DNA of 64,000 nt from Haloferax litoreum (lineage in GTDB: Archaea > Halobacteriota > Halobacteria > Halobacteriales > Haloferacaceae): contig NZ_WKJO01000001.1 in NCBI RefSeq assembly GCF_009674605.1, forward strand, positions 1,798,001 to 1,862,000, written 5' to 3'. The translations under genes were made by a program, and so were the position numbers. This document shows positions 46,001-54,824 of the stretch, piece by piece. The notes under the pieces were generated by a model. The model saw only the letters and a list, made by a program, of their open reading frames with translations. It did no database searches and was not told where the DNA came from. Positions within the stretch are counted from its first letter, which is position 1. Each line of letters opens with the position of its first letter.

Positions 46001-46870
46001 TCAGTAAACAGGATCGGAATAGATATCCGACTTCTTCAGTTCACAGTCCACACCGTATCGATCAAGGACCAATTCAACTTGATTATAGAACCAGTCTGGG
46101 GTAGTTGGGGCAAGATACAATTTATCAATGAGCATGTCCAAATCAACGTCTACATACGCCCCAGCACCGAGATCTTCATCATCCTGTTTTAGGAAAGACG
46201 CACGGAACTCCTTCTCATGTTCAAAACTCAAGCGCTTGTGATACAACGTCGGTAACGTTCCGTTCGGGATTTTGGCGTCCTCGTAGCTAATATATTCAAT
46301 CTCACCAAAAGTCAATTCTCGCCCACAATCACTGAGGGATTGTTCTAAGCGGTCTACTGTTGTCTGGATAGCGACACCATCTGTAGAATCAATATACTGC
46401 TCCCACAGTGCCGCAGATTCGTATTCGCTAAGGTTCCAACAATTCACAAATCCACTTTGACCATGCCGGTTGCCAGACACATATGTCTCATGAAGGTTAG
46501 TTGCGGCATCTCTACTGATATCTGCTCGGCTGGAAATTTTGTCAATTTCCTCTTCTAAATTCTTTTTCGGAATTGTTCCCTCGTACGGGTCCTCAAAATT
46601 TGAGAAGTTACTAAACCACAAGCTTTGACGCTCAAGAATTGACATTATTTCTGTGAAGTTAACATAACGCCACACTTTTGAGTCAGATGAGGGGTGAGGC
46701 GGTTGCCAATTATCCTCGGAATCATCTCTGATTGACTTGACGATGTTGATAATCTTCTCAAATTCCTCATCACCCAAACCCGCTAAATCTTCATGGCCGT
46801 AATTTCTTATTATAACTTCATTGAATGCATCAGTGATGCTATTGTTGTGATTGTGAGATGAAGGGGCCAT
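46001..46870 (-). CDS. DUF2971 family protein (289 aa)
   Basis: KVWRYVNFTEIMSILERQSL, LWFSNFSNFEDPYEGTIP, ALWEQYIDSTDGVAIQTT and LSFEHEKEFRASF follow the order of conserved blocks in DUF2971 proteins. Their activity is not known; members often sit in defence islands. Convergent with the STAND-like gene, 42 bp between stops. Low GC. Confidence 0.7.
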   Translation of the reverse strand: MAPSSHNHNNSITDAFNEVIIRNYGHEDLAGLGDEEFEKIINIVKSIRDDSEDNWQPPHPSSDSKVWRYVNFTEIMSILERQSLWFSNFSNFEDPYEGTIPKKNLEEEIDKISSRADISRDAATNLHETYVSGNRHGQSGFVNCWNLSEYESAALWEQYIDSTDGVAIQTTVDRLEQSLSDCGRELTFGEIEYISYEDAKIPNGTLPTLYHKRLSFEHEKEFRASFLKQDDEDLGAGAYVDVDLDMLIDKLYLAPTTPDWFYNQVELVLDRYGVDCELKKSDIYSDPVY

Positions 46871-47013
46871 ACTCTCGATTTCGTAACATCGTAATTAAAA
46901 CATATCTCTTTGAAGATTTCTCATACGGCCACTTCGGACACCTCCCAATCACCCCTTTCTAATCCACCAACCACGCTTAGAATGCAGTGCTCACACCGAC
47001 CGACACCAACCCA

Positions 47014-47301
47014 CTATTCGCTCTCGTCGAGAGCCTCAACCTCGGAGACCTCAACCTCACCATTGAGGAAGGCCCGTCCGAAGTCTGTGAGTTCGTAGAT
47101 TCCGTTGTCGTTGGTGAAGAAGCCGGCGTCCTCGAGCACGCGCATTCTCTTGTTCACGTACACATCGTTGTAGTCGATGTTGTAGGCGACGACCTTCGAG
47201 GTCGCCCCGATGTCACAGGCATCGAAGAAGAGAAGAATCTCGTAATCTGCCGGCGAAAACCACGAGATTCGCTCAACCATGTCGTGAATCAAGTCACTCA
47301 C
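47014..47301 (-). CDS. Winged-helix repressor of the phiH1 type (95 aa)
   Basis: ISWFSPADYEILLFFDACDI, a recognition segment (YVNKRMRVLEDAGFFT) and GIYELTDFGRAFLNGE match small haloarchaeal proviral repressors. GTG start at 47301. It is transcribed away from the small zinc-protein genes, with a 190-bp shared control region, the usual layout of a proviral immunity switch. Confidence 0.7.
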   Translation of the reverse strand: MSDLIHDMVERISWFSPADYEILLFFDACDIGATSKVVAYNIDYNDVYVNKRMRVLEDAGFFTNDNGIYELTDFGRAFLNGEVEVSEVEALDESE

Positions 47302-47325
47302 CGTAGTTCAAAAGTATCGACCCTT

Positions 47326-47392
47326 GTATCTAATCCTGTCTACCAAGGTTAGCTTAATAGACTAACTATAGTAGTCAAGATTTATATCTAAT
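47326..47392. promoter_or_regulatory. Divergent control region with repeats and TATA box
   Basis: TATCTAAT occurs at 47327-47334 and again at 47385-47392. Between them is an inverted repeat GTTAG (47348-47352) / CTAAC (47362-47366). TTTATAT at 47381-47387 is a good TATA box for the rightward genes and overlaps the second repeat, so a repressor bound there would block transcription. Start of transcription is expected near 47411. Confidence 0.5.
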
Positions 47393-47411
47393 GCGTCTCA
47401 TGGTCGATACA

Positions 47412-47487
47412 GACGACTCTCACCGGTGCTTACAGGTCTGGTGGAAACTCCAGACCCCTGCTAGGACAGGAGTCCGGTGAGGTCGTC
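47412..47487 (+). ncRNA. Structured three-way-junction RNA in the 5' leader
   Basis: The outer stem pairs 47412-47417 and 47419-47426 with 47474-47487 (14 pairs, one bulged T). Inside are a 7-bp hairpin (47435-47441 with 47450-47456, loop of 8) and a 4-bp hairpin (47457-47460 with 47467-47470, loop of 6), adjacent without linker. The predicted transcript start falls on the first stem base, and the next gene starts at 47495. It is not a tRNA and lacks hammerhead core sequences. It may be a regulatory leader, a processed small RNA or an unknown ribozyme. Confidence 0.5.
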
Positions 47488-47494
47488 GCTAGCC

Positions 47495-47692
47495 ATGACG
47501 ACCGAACTAACCCACTCGCGGGGGCGAGATAAACCCCGCGCCACGAGAGAGGCATCACCATCTAACTGCCCCGCTTGCACCACCCTCATCGAGGGCTTCA
47601 CCACGAACGCACCCGGCCGTCACACCGTCGTCCCGTGCGGGTGCGAACTCGGATTCGTTCGCGCGAGTAACCTCACGGGAGGGAACCGATGA
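47495..47692 (+). CDS. Small zinc-motif protein (65 aa)
   Basis: MTTELTHSRGRDKPRATREA followed by CPAC and PCGC motifs about 25 residues apart, which could form a zinc ribbon. The ATG is 7 bp after the structured RNA. It overlaps the next gene by 4 bp. Similar small Cys proteins sit next to integrases in haloarchaeal proviruses; the function is unknown. Confidence 0.6.
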   Translation: MTTELTHSRGRDKPRATREASPSNCPACTTLIEGFTTNAPGRHTVVPCGCELGFVRASNLTGGNR

Positions 47693-47955
47693 TTCCCGAG
47701 GCCGTCCCGCCGCGCGGCAACTGCGGGCGCTTCGAGGCCGACGTCGACGAAGACACCGACGCTGACCTCCCGGACCACCTCGTTCCCGTCACCAACCCGA
47801 ACCACACTGCCTACTGCAAAGTCTGCGGGTTCTGGATTACCGTCGGGCCGGACCGCACGGAGTACGGCCACGGGCGCGCGACCAACCGCGGGCCTGACCC
47901 GGACGGAAAACGCCGCGACTGTCCCCACCGCCCCAACCGGAGGGTCGACCCATGA
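47689..47955 (+). CDS. Small zinc-motif protein (88 aa)
   Basis: An early Cys (RGNCGRFEAD), a central YCKVCGFWITVG and a later CPHRPNR give a likely zinc site. Coupled on both sides by ATGA overlaps (47689-47692 and 47952-47955). No family is recognised. Confidence 0.6.
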   Translation: MIPEAVPPRGNCGRFEADVDEDTDADLPDHLVPVTNPNHTAYCKVCGFWITVGPDRTEYGHGRATNRGPDPDGKRRDCPHRPNRRVDP

Positions 47956-48107
47956 GCCTCGACCAACGTCGCCATCCGAAGAGCGCGTTCGAGGTCATCG
48001 AGGAGAACCTCGACCTGTTCGAGCGTCTCGCCGACACGGACCTACCGGTCGCCGTCGACGCACAGGCCGCGCTCGACTACTACGAGACCCACCGCGAGGA
48101 CGAGTGA
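47952..48107 (+). CDS. Small helical acidic protein (51 aa)
   Basis: The frame begins MSLDQRRHPKSAFEVIEENL and ends THREDE. It starts at the ATGA overlap with the gene before it and ends 12 bp before the convergent integrase gene. Helical and acidic, with no known domain. The coupling and composition support a real gene. Confidence 0.6.
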   Translation: MSLDQRRHPKSAFEVIEENLDLFERLADTDLPVAVDAQAALDYYETHREDE

Positions 48108-48119
48108 CCGATGGGCGTC

Positions 48120-49337
48120 TCAGTCGACGCCGAGGAAGACGCGCCGCAAGACCGGATTCGACTCCGCGAGGTCACGCAACTCGGCGACGTCTTCGAGGTC
48201 GAACTCCTCGGCCTCTGCCGCGGAGCGGAAGAGTCGCTCTTCCTGCTCTTTGACGCCTTCGAGCCCCTGCTGGGTGAGCGCCTGTCCGCACCAGACACAG
48301 AGGTCCTTTTCGCGCGGGGTCTCGCGAGTGCATCGCGGGCACTGCAGCGGGGCGATGGGGTCGGGTTTGTCCGGTTCCACGTCGATACCGTGGGCCGCCG
48401 CAATCTCGCGGTCGGTGGCGTCGCCGAAGACGGCGATGTACCGCCCGGCGATGCTCGACCCGCGCTTCCACCCGTGGTGCTGTTCGAGGTGCGCCTGCGA
48501 GACACCCTGACTGGCGAGGTACGACGCCGACGACTTCCTGAAGTTCGTGGGGGTAACTGGACGGGTGACGCCGGCGCGTCGTGCTGCGTCCTTCAGGATA
48601 TCTCGCAGTCGGTTTGCGGTGATGTCGTCCGCGCTGGAGAGTTTCGACCAGAGGGGCGCGTTGCGGTCGTTCGCGCCCGGGTGGACGCTGAGCCACTGGC
48701 GGACGTGCGGGACGCTCGGGATGAGTGTCACCGTCCGGCGGCCGGTCTTCCCGTTGAACGTCGCCTGCAGGCCGTACTCGTGGTCGGTGATGTCGCCGAC
48801 AGAGAGGTCTTGCAACTCACCACTGCGCGGGCCCGCGTCCCACGCGAGGGCGATGAGCGCTTTGTCCCGATAGTTGTGGCAGGCATCGAGCATCAACTGA
48901 ACGTCTTTGTCCCAGCGAAGCATCTTCCCGGGCTCAGGTGCCGGGTCGTAGTTCTTCGGGTAGCCACCCGGAATCCACGAGATGCTGTCCGGTTTTCCCT
49001 CACCGTCGGTGGCCAACTCGCCGAACATCCGGAGGGCGACGCGGTAGTCCTTGTTCGTCTCTGCGGAGTTCGTCTGGTGGGTGTTTATCCACGCGACCAA
49101 CTCCTCTGCTGTGCCGCGGTCGTCGAGGGCGTCGGCGAGCCCGCCGACTTCCTCGGCGAGTTTGACACAGCGCATGAGCAGGAACTCGTGGCGATGGTCA
49201 CTGTACTCGGCCGGGCCGAGGATGCGGATGCGATTGCTCATCTTTCGGAGCACAGCAGCGTCGGCCTCACTGATGTCCTCACTCGTGTCGAGCCGTTCTC
49301 GAAGGCGCTCGATGGCGCGTGCGGGGTTCGCAGTCAT
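48120..49337 (-). CDS. Tyrosine recombinase/integrase with C-terminal zinc ribbon (405 aa)
   Basis: An XerC/D-like integrase. The SAM-like arm-binding domain is N-terminal; catalytic-domain motifs are AWDAGPRSGEL (Arg, about residue 168), TNFRKSSASYL (about 268), HHGWKRGSS (about 287) and a Tyr in AGRYIAVFGD (about 300). A CPRC / CVWC zinc ribbon (about 335-355) and an acidic tail follow. It most likely integrates the provirus-like unit to its left. The attachment site is not identified; no tRNA gene is visible nearby. Confidence 0.9.
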   Translation of the reverse strand: MTANPARAIERLRERLDTSEDISEADAAVLRKMSNRIRILGPAEYSDHRHEFLLMRCVKLAEEVGGLADALDDRGTAEELVAWINTHQTNSAETNKDYRVALRMFGELATDGEGKPDSISWIPGGYPKNYDPAPEPGKMLRWDKDVQLMLDACHNYRDKALIALAWDAGPRSGELQDLSVGDITDHEYGLQATFNGKTGRRTVTLIPSVPHVRQWLSVHPGANDRNAPLWSKLSSADDITANRLRDILKDAARRAGVTRPVTPTNFRKSSASYLASQGVSQAHLEQHHGWKRGSSIAGRYIAVFGDATDREIAAAHGIDVEPDKPDPIAPLQCPRCTRETPREKDLCVWCGQALTQQGLEGVKEQEERLFRSAAEAEEFDLEDVAELRDLAESNPVLRRVFLGVD

Positions 49338-49870
49338 CTATCAGGGGGGTTCATCAGTGGGCATGTAAAGGGCATGTTGAGAACCCACCCCGGGCACTCT
49401 TTGCTTCGACGATTACGCTCCCGAGAGACCGCCGTCTCTCTCCGTACTGTCTCTCGAAGTCGGAGCGACCGGTGGCCACCACCACGAACTGATATGTGAT
49501 TTCTGATACAACACAGGTCAAATTTGCGTATCACCGCTAATCAGCCGTGTAATGGCTGGTTTCTACATATCTCCTGCCGATACATTTTACCCATGTGGAA
49601 TCCAACTGGTATACGCTGTTGTCAGAGGGACCCTCCAGTTTGGTCGTCGAACACGATGGCTAACCTCCCCCCACCTCTCCACCAGAGCAGTTCACGAGTC
49701 TCTGTCAGCAGGTAGAGTCACGTTACACCGTGCACCGAGGCTAGTTCCACTCGTTGCACAATTCTCTATAGATTCACCGAGAGTTCTAAAGGACCCGAAC
49801 ACTGCGTCATCGAAATTGCAGGGCGATAGCTCCCTTCATCGACTTGAAGAGAGACCGGCCTGTGACCCCT
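49338..49870. other. Intergenic between integrase and trpB
   Basis: No gene is supported. The direct repeat GGGCATGT occurs twice with an 11-bp period (49359-49366 and 49370-49377), 22-40 bp before the integrase start, where a regulator could bind. A perfect 7-bp stem (GAGAGAC / GTCTCTC, loop of 4) lies at 49423-49440. The rest is AT-richer sequence with several chance frames. This is the junction between accessory DNA and the conserved chromosome. Confidence 0.45.
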
Positions 49871-51022
49871 TCAGAGGTCGAACTTCTCGGACGCTGTCAC
49901 CATGTCTTTGTCGCCACGACCGGAGAGATTGACGAGAATCGTCTCGTGGTCGCCCTCTTCTGCTAACTGGATGGCGCGGGCCACGGCGTGACTGGATTCG
50001 AGTGCGGGGATGATGCCTTCAGTCTCGCTGAGTTCGCGGAACGCGGCGAGTGCTTCGTCGTCCGTCACACCAGTGTATTCCGCCCGACCGAGAGCGCGGA
50101 ACATCGCGTGTTCCGGGCCGACACCGGGATAGTCGAGGCCGGCAGAGACGGAGTGGACTTCCACGTCGTCGTCGATGACGCGGGTTCGCATTCCGTGAAT
50201 CACGTCGTCTTTCCCCTTCGCCAGCGGGGCGGCGTGCCGCTTCGACGACGACCCCTCGCCGCCGCCTTCGGCCCCGTAGAACGCCACGTCGTCGTCACGG
50301 AACGCGTGGAAGAGACCAATCGCGTTCGACCCACCGCCGACACAGGCGACAGCGGCGTCTGGAAGCCCGCCCGTCCGTTCGAGGAACTGCTCACGTGCTT
50401 CTTCGCCGATGACGCTCTGGAAGTCGCGCACCATCCGCGGGAAGGGGTCGGGGCCGACGACACTGCCGACGAGGTAGTGCGTGTCGTCGATGTTCTGTGC
50501 GAAGTCCTCCAACGCCGCATCGACTGCGTCGGCGAGGCCGGAATCCCCGCGAGTCACCTCGTTCACCTCCGCGCCCATGAGGCGCATCCGGAAGACGTTC
50601 ATTCGCTGGCGCTCAGCGTCTTTTTTCCCCATGTAAATCTCCGTGTCGAGGCCGAAGAGTGCGCCGACCATCGCCGTCGCCGTGCCGTGCTGGCCGGCAC
50701 CCGTCTCGGCGATGAGTCGGTCCTTCCCGGCTTTCGACGCGAGGAGTGCCTGTCCGAGCGCGTTGTTTATCTTGTGCGCTCCGCCGTGGAGGAGGTCCTC
50801 ACGCTTCAGGTATATGTCGGCGCCGTACCGGTCGCTGAGGTTTCGCGCGTAGTACAACGGCGTGGACCGCCCTGCGAACTCCTCGAGGAGGTCACGGAAT
50901 TCCGTCTGGAACTCTTCGGTGTTCGAAATCTCGTCGTAGGCCGTTGCGAGTTGTTGAAGCGAGTCGTCGAGCACGTCAGGGACGTACCGCCCGCCGTAGC
51001 CCTCGAAATCTCCGTCTGACAT
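49871..51022 (-). CDS. trpB: Tryptophan synthase beta chain
   Basis: A 383-aa PLP enzyme that joins indole and serine to tryptophan. LLHGGAHKINNALGQALLA holds the PLP-binding Lys (about residue 85), and ETGAGQHGTATA, VGGGSNAIGLF (phosphate loop) and ESSHAVARAIQLAEEG are all intact. ATG at 51022 (MSDGDFEGYGGRY) is preferred over GTG 51031. No trpA or trpC is adjacent, so it is either a second copy or an unlinked trpB. Confidence 0.95.
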   Translation of the reverse strand: MSDGDFEGYGGRYVPDVLDDSLQQLATAYDEISNTEEFQTEFRDLLEEFAGRSTPLYYARNLSDRYGADIYLKREDLLHGGAHKINNALGQALLASKAGKDRLIAETGAGQHGTATAMVGALFGLDTEIYMGKKDAERQRMNVFRMRLMGAEVNEVTRGDSGLADAVDAALEDFAQNIDDTHYLVGSVVGPDPFPRMVRDFQSVIGEEAREQFLERTGGLPDAAVACVGGGSNAIGLFHAFRDDDVAFYGAEGGGEGSSSKRHAAPLAKGKDDVIHGMRTRVIDDDVEVHSVSAGLDYPGVGPEHAMFRALGRAEYTGVTDDEALAAFRELSETEGIIPALESSHAVARAIQLAEEGDHETILVNLSGRGDKDMVTASEKFDL

Positions 51023-51350
51023 GTATTCCACTCAATCCGCCCACCCACAAAAAGCGTTCTTAGATGACCAATTTCGCACATCAGTGTCTTCGAGCGTCGT
51101 CCGGTCGGACAGTGGGGTGAAGGTTCAAACGGGAAGACGGGACCAGACCGACCGTAAAGACGGCCAGAACGACGGGCGAAGCAGGCCGAACGAGACGACC
51201 GAGTAGAACCGAGTGGTGTGAACTGAGGGGAGAAATGTAGGGTGAAAAGCCACGAAAGGTGAGAAACGAGGGGTGATTGGAAACGGCAGGGCGGACGGGT
51301 TCGCGGGAACGGACGGACGTGCTGGAGTAGGGGGCGGGCCAGACGGCGGG
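51023..51350. other. Intergenic, trpB promoter side
   Basis: The region upstream of trpB holds an AT-rich patch (about 51035-51060 on the minus strand) suited to its promoter. The remaining 270 bp have no supported gene, only chance frames in purine-rich sequence. Confidence 0.4.
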
Positions 51351-52145
51351 TTACGCCATCCGTTCGACCTGAACGAGTGCCACTGGGTCTTCCCATCCGT
51401 AGACCGCTGGGTCGAGGTCACCGTCGCCGACGATTCCACCGTGCGGAGTGATGACACCGTCTTCGGCGAGGTCGGGGTTGCTCATCCCAGTCCCTTCCGT
51501 GCCGGTGTCTTCGGAGTCGATGCCGTAGAGGGCCTGCGCAGGGGGAACCATGTCAGCGTACTCTTCGGTGTTCATCTCCGTGCCGGCGTCGAAACTCGAT
51601 GCGAAGTACGACCGCGACTCGTTGACGCGTTCAGGGAGTGGAACAGTGTCGAGGCCAGTGAACCCGTCGTTGGTGCCGATGAGCATGCTGACGAACGAGA
51701 GGTAGGCACCACTCGCGTCGGTCTCCAGTTCGAGAGTGGTCGCGTAGGGGAACATCTCACTCGCCGGGAGTTCGGCCGGAACGAGTGGTGTCTCTCCGAT
51801 AGCAGCACCGCGAACCTCGTTGAGACTCTCCGCGAGTTCGCCGAGTGGCGTGAGGTTCCCGTTTTCGGCGACTTCTTTGATGGCGTCGCTCGCGGGGTCA
51901 CCGACCGAGAACAACTCTACACTGGCTTGGTGGGCGACCACGACAGGTGGCGTGAACGGTTGGCCAGTGGTGAGGTTCGCTACCGTGATGCGGTAAGTGC
52001 GGGCAGCGTTGCCGCCGTCACCGTTGCCAGTCGCCTGTGCGGGAATCGTCACACCGCCGAGGCACCCGGCGAGTGCAGTCAGTGCACCAGAGCCGGTTAG
52101 TCCAAGGACGGTTCGTCGTGTGGTCGAGAATTGTTTGTCGGTCAT
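51351..52145 (-). CDS. Spondin-domain lipoprotein (264 aa)
   Basis: A twin-arginine signal (TTRRTVLGLTGSGALTALAG) leads to a lipobox Cys (about residue 28), so the protein is exported by Tat and lipid-anchored. The rest (TYRITVANLTTGQPFTPPVV, ALYGIDSEDTG, VALVQVERMA) matches the spondin_N-type extracellular domain family. Its ligand is unknown. Confidence 0.8.
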   Translation of the reverse strand: MTDKQFSTTRRTVLGLTGSGALTALAGCLGGVTIPAQATGNGDGGNAARTYRITVANLTTGQPFTPPVVVAHQASVELFSVGDPASDAIKEVAENGNLTPLGELAESLNEVRGAAIGETPLVPAELPASEMFPYATTLELETDASGAYLSFVSMLIGTNDGFTGLDTVPLPERVNESRSYFASSFDAGTEMNTEEYADMVPPAQALYGIDSEDTGTEGTGMSNPDLAEDGVITPHGGIVGDGDLDPAVYGWEDPVALVQVERMA

Positions 52146-52289
52146 CGTCTCTCACGTGTGGTCGAAGCCACGGGAAGAGAGACGTCAGCGGGCCTAAAGG
52201 CAATTTTTCGAGATTCGGACCGAGTTCGGGTCAAATCAGTACCAAATTCAGTAGCACACCCGACGGTGTGCACGCGTCCACGCCGTGAG

Positions 52290-52586
52290 TCAGCGCATCG
52301 TGACGTACGTCAAGAACGCGAGTGCAACGAGTTGGAGGCCACGAAGCACGAGGACTGCCTGTTGGACGTGCGGGTCACCCGAGTAGAGACTCTGCATGGT
52401 GACGAAGAAGTACAGTGCGAACGCGTTCTCGACGAGCATCACGATTGCAAACGCTAGCAGGCCGAGGACGAGCGACGTCCGGAACGTCCGATAGTTGCGT
52501 ACCCACACGGCGGCCAACGCCGCGAGGAAGACGATGTTCACGCCCGAGAGGACGCTCGCGGCCATAATTTGTGTGCCCATTGCCAT
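52290..52586 (-). CDS. Small membrane protein, three helices (98 aa)
   Basis: Three hydrophobic segments (about residues 8-27, 37-60 and 76-95). Starts 3 bp after the winged-helix gene, so they form one transcript. This pairing of a small regulator with a small membrane protein is common in haloarchaea; function unknown. Confidence 0.75.
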   Translation of the reverse strand: MAMGTQIMAASVLSGVNIVFLAALAAVWVRNYRTFRTSLVLGLLAFAIVMLVENAFALYFFVTMQSLYSGDPHVQQAVLVLRGLQLVALAFLTYVTMR

Positions 52587-52589
52587 GGT

Positions 52590-52865
52590 TCAATCGAGGT
52601 GTTTCGCTATCTCTTCGAACGTGTCGCGCGAATGTTCGAACTGGTCGGTCAAAAAGTACAGTTGTCCGTACTTTTCACCGCCGGATTCGACGACGCCGTG
52701 CGATTCGAGTACGTCGAGGTGGTGTCTGATGGTCTTGTAACCGACGTCGAGTTCGTCGGCGAGGCGATTTGCGTTCAACGGTTGGTCAGAGAGGGTTCGG
52801 ATGATACGGACGCGGTTCTCTCCGCCCCGTGTCGCCGTGAGTAGATACCAAAGCGCCTTCTCCAT
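52590..52865 (-). CDS. ArsR-like winged-helix regulator (91 aa)
   Basis: GGENRVRIIRTLSDQPLNAN, RLADELDVGYKTIRHHLDVL (recognition helix) and a beta wing (KYGQLYFLTDQ) form a compact winged helix of the ArsR type. Likely represses or activates its own unit with the membrane gene after it, and perhaps the divergent MFS gene. Confidence 0.85.
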   Translation of the reverse strand: MEKALWYLLTATRGGENRVRIIRTLSDQPLNANRLADELDVGYKTIRHHLDVLESHGVVESGGEKYGQLYFLTDQFEHSRDTFEEIAKHLD

Positions 52866-53107
52866 CGACTGCTCTTCGTACAGTTTCGTCAGGGGTCGTA
52901 ATATTCACACTGGTTTGATACGACACGTCGACAGTGATTCTCGGTTACCACAGTACATGAGGGTTGTTCCACTTCAGTACCAAATTCGGGGTGAGTTCGC
53001 GGCGCGACGCACGCAAGGATGTGCTTAATCCCCGCGCGTGCGTACGTGTGTCATGGACGAACTGAACGAACGGCGCCACTCGCTCGTCGTGAGGGAGACG
53101 ATGTGAG

Positions 53108-54376
53108 ATGGCACGTCTCGCGGCCGACCGGTCGAAGGAGGGTGCTGTCCCGTGGCAGAACCGGACTGTACAGGTCGTCCTCGCAAGTACGCTCCTCGCA
53201 CCGCTCGGTGTCCCACTCGTCGCACCGGCCCTTCCGGTCGTCCGCGACGTATTCGCCCTCTCTGACGCCGAGGCGAGTCTGCTCGTCAGCGCGTACTTCC
53301 TCGTCGGCATCGTCGTCTCGCCGTTCGTCGGCGTCCTCGCCGATAGCGTCGGGCGGAAACGCGTCCTCGTTCCGGCCCTGCTCGTCTTTAGCATCACCGG
53401 ACTAGCCTGTTTCTTCGCGCCGAATTACACCGTGTTGCTCGTGCTACGGGCCATTCAAGGCACTGCCGCCGCCGCGTTGTTCGTCACGACGGTCACGGTC
53501 ATCGGCGACGTGTTCGAGGGAGTCCAGCGGAACGCCGTTCTCGGAGCGAATATCGCGGTGCTCTCACTCGGCGCGGCGGTCTTTCCTGTCCTCGGAGGGG
53601 CACTGGCTACCGTCGCGTGGAACACCCCGTTTCTCGCGTACGTCTTCGGGTTCCCGGTGGCACTCTTCGCGTACGTTGCGCTCGACGAGACGGTGAAGTA
53701 CCCGCCAGAAGAAGAACACGCGCCTGGAGAGGTGGACGATACCGCAGTGACGACCGAACAGACTGGTGAGTACATCCGGGGTGTGCTATCGGCACTGACG
53801 CTCGGGATGGGTGCGCTACTCGTCACTGCGTTCCTCACGGAGTTCTTCCTCTTCGGTGCCCTCGTGACGGCGTTGCCGTTCTTGCTGACGGCGCTCTACG
53901 ACGTCGGACCCCTCTACATCGGCATCGTATTGATGGTTGCGGAGGCGGGAGCAATCGTCGCTGCGAGTGCGAACGGCCGATTGGCGCGTCTGCTCTCGAA
54001 CGGACGGATAATCACGCTCGGATTCGTCTGCTACGCCGTCGCCCTCGCTGGTGTGTTTCTCGCGCCGTCTGCACCGTTCGTCATCGCTGCAGTCCTCGTG
54101 TTCGGAGCCGGACTCGGACTGAGTATGCCAGCGGTCGATGCGGCGGTGAGCGAGAGGGTTACACAGGAGTTCCGTGCCGGTCTCCTCGGGTTGCGCAATA
54201 GTACGACGTTCCTCGGGCGGGCGACTGGACCCGTGGTGTTCGCTGCCGCGGCGACGACAGTTGGATACCGCCCGCTGATGGTCGTCGCCGCAATCACGTT
54301 GGGTGCCGCCGCGATGGTCGCCGCCGTGTCGACGCGAGGGAGTGTACCGGGTATCGAGGTCGAACCAGACATCTGA
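53108..54376 (+). CDS. MFS transporter (422 aa)
   Basis: About twelve hydrophobic helices, with the MFS loop motif GVLADSVGRKRVLV (about residues 76-89) and a central cytosolic loop (about 190-220). The substrate cannot be told; related proteins are drug or sugar exporters. A 17-codon frame (53053-53106, MDELNERRHSLVV) ends one base before its ATG and might act as a leader peptide. Divergent from the ArsR-like gene. Confidence 0.88.
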   Translation: MARLAADRSKEGAVPWQNRTVQVVLASTLLAPLGVPLVAPALPVVRDVFALSDAEASLLVSAYFLVGIVVSPFVGVLADSVGRKRVLVPALLVFSITGLACFFAPNYTVLLVLRAIQGTAAAALFVTTVTVIGDVFEGVQRNAVLGANIAVLSLGAAVFPVLGGALATVAWNTPFLAYVFGFPVALFAYVALDETVKYPPEEEHAPGEVDDTAVTTEQTGEYIRGVLSALTLGMGALLVTAFLTEFFLFGALVTALPFLLTALYDVGPLYIGIVLMVAEAGAIVAASANGRLARLLSNGRIITLGFVCYAVALAGVFLAPSAPFVIAAVLVFGAGLGLSMPAVDAAVSERVTQEFRAGLLGLRNSTTFLGRATGPVVFAAAATTVGYRPLMVVAAITLGAAAMVAAVSTRGSVPGIEVEPDI

Positions 54377-54494
54377 TTCTGGGCCGACCCAGAGCGGTGT
54401 CCGAGTGAGTACGCCCGTGCCCCGACCGAGAACCGGCAGGGGGTGCCGCCATCGGCAGTAAGCAATATGTCAGTAGAGACCTTGCAAAACTCGT

Positions 54495-54644
54495 ATGGAC
54501 GCTCCTGAGGGAGACGCGTGTCGTATCGAGGCCCCGAAGGGCCGCCCGTGTCCCTTCTGTGGAGCGTCGATGAACCACCGCCATTGCAAGTACATCTGCC
54601 CCGAACACGGCGTCGTCTACGACTGTAGCGACACGTTTTGGTAG
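54495..54644 (+). CDS. Small CPxCG zinc-finger protein (49 aa)
   Basis: The frame MDAPEGDACRIEAPKGRPC continues to CPFCG and CPEHGVVYDCSDTFW. Two Cys pairs with HRHC fit one or two zinc sites. It resembles the HVO_2523-type zinc microprotein of Haloferax, which, as I recall, is also located before crtB. Its role is unknown. Confidence 0.8.
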   Translation: MDAPEGDACRIEAPKGRPCPFCGASMNHRHCKYICPEHGVVYDCSDTFW

Positions 54645-54824
54645 TGAGGACTGACACATCCGTGTCAGTGAAACGCCACTGCCGAGTCAGCGGATTTCTG
54701 GGTTGATTCCACACCGGCGGCAAGTGTTATGTCGACAGAGGCCCATTGACTGTGTGAGACCACGTGCGGCCTCCCGGCCTCTTCTCGCACTCGAGACACA
54801 AGACGGTCACGCGAACACGAAACG

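Noticed and set aside
47412..47487. Reading the three-way junction as a tRNA or hammerhead ribozyme
   Set aside because: No anticodon or T arm, wrong arm sizes for tRNA, and no CUGAUGA core for a hammerhead.
48111..49499. 462-codon plus-strand frame opposite the integrase
   Set aside because: Shadow of the tyrosine recombinase, whose catalytic motifs are clear on the minus strand.
49552..49932. 126-codon frame between integrase and trpB
   Set aside because: No domain, not acidic like haloarchaeal proteins, and it runs into trpB on the other strand.
49988..51019. 343-codon plus-strand frame opposite trpB
   Set aside because: Shadow frame; trpB is unmistakable on the minus strand.
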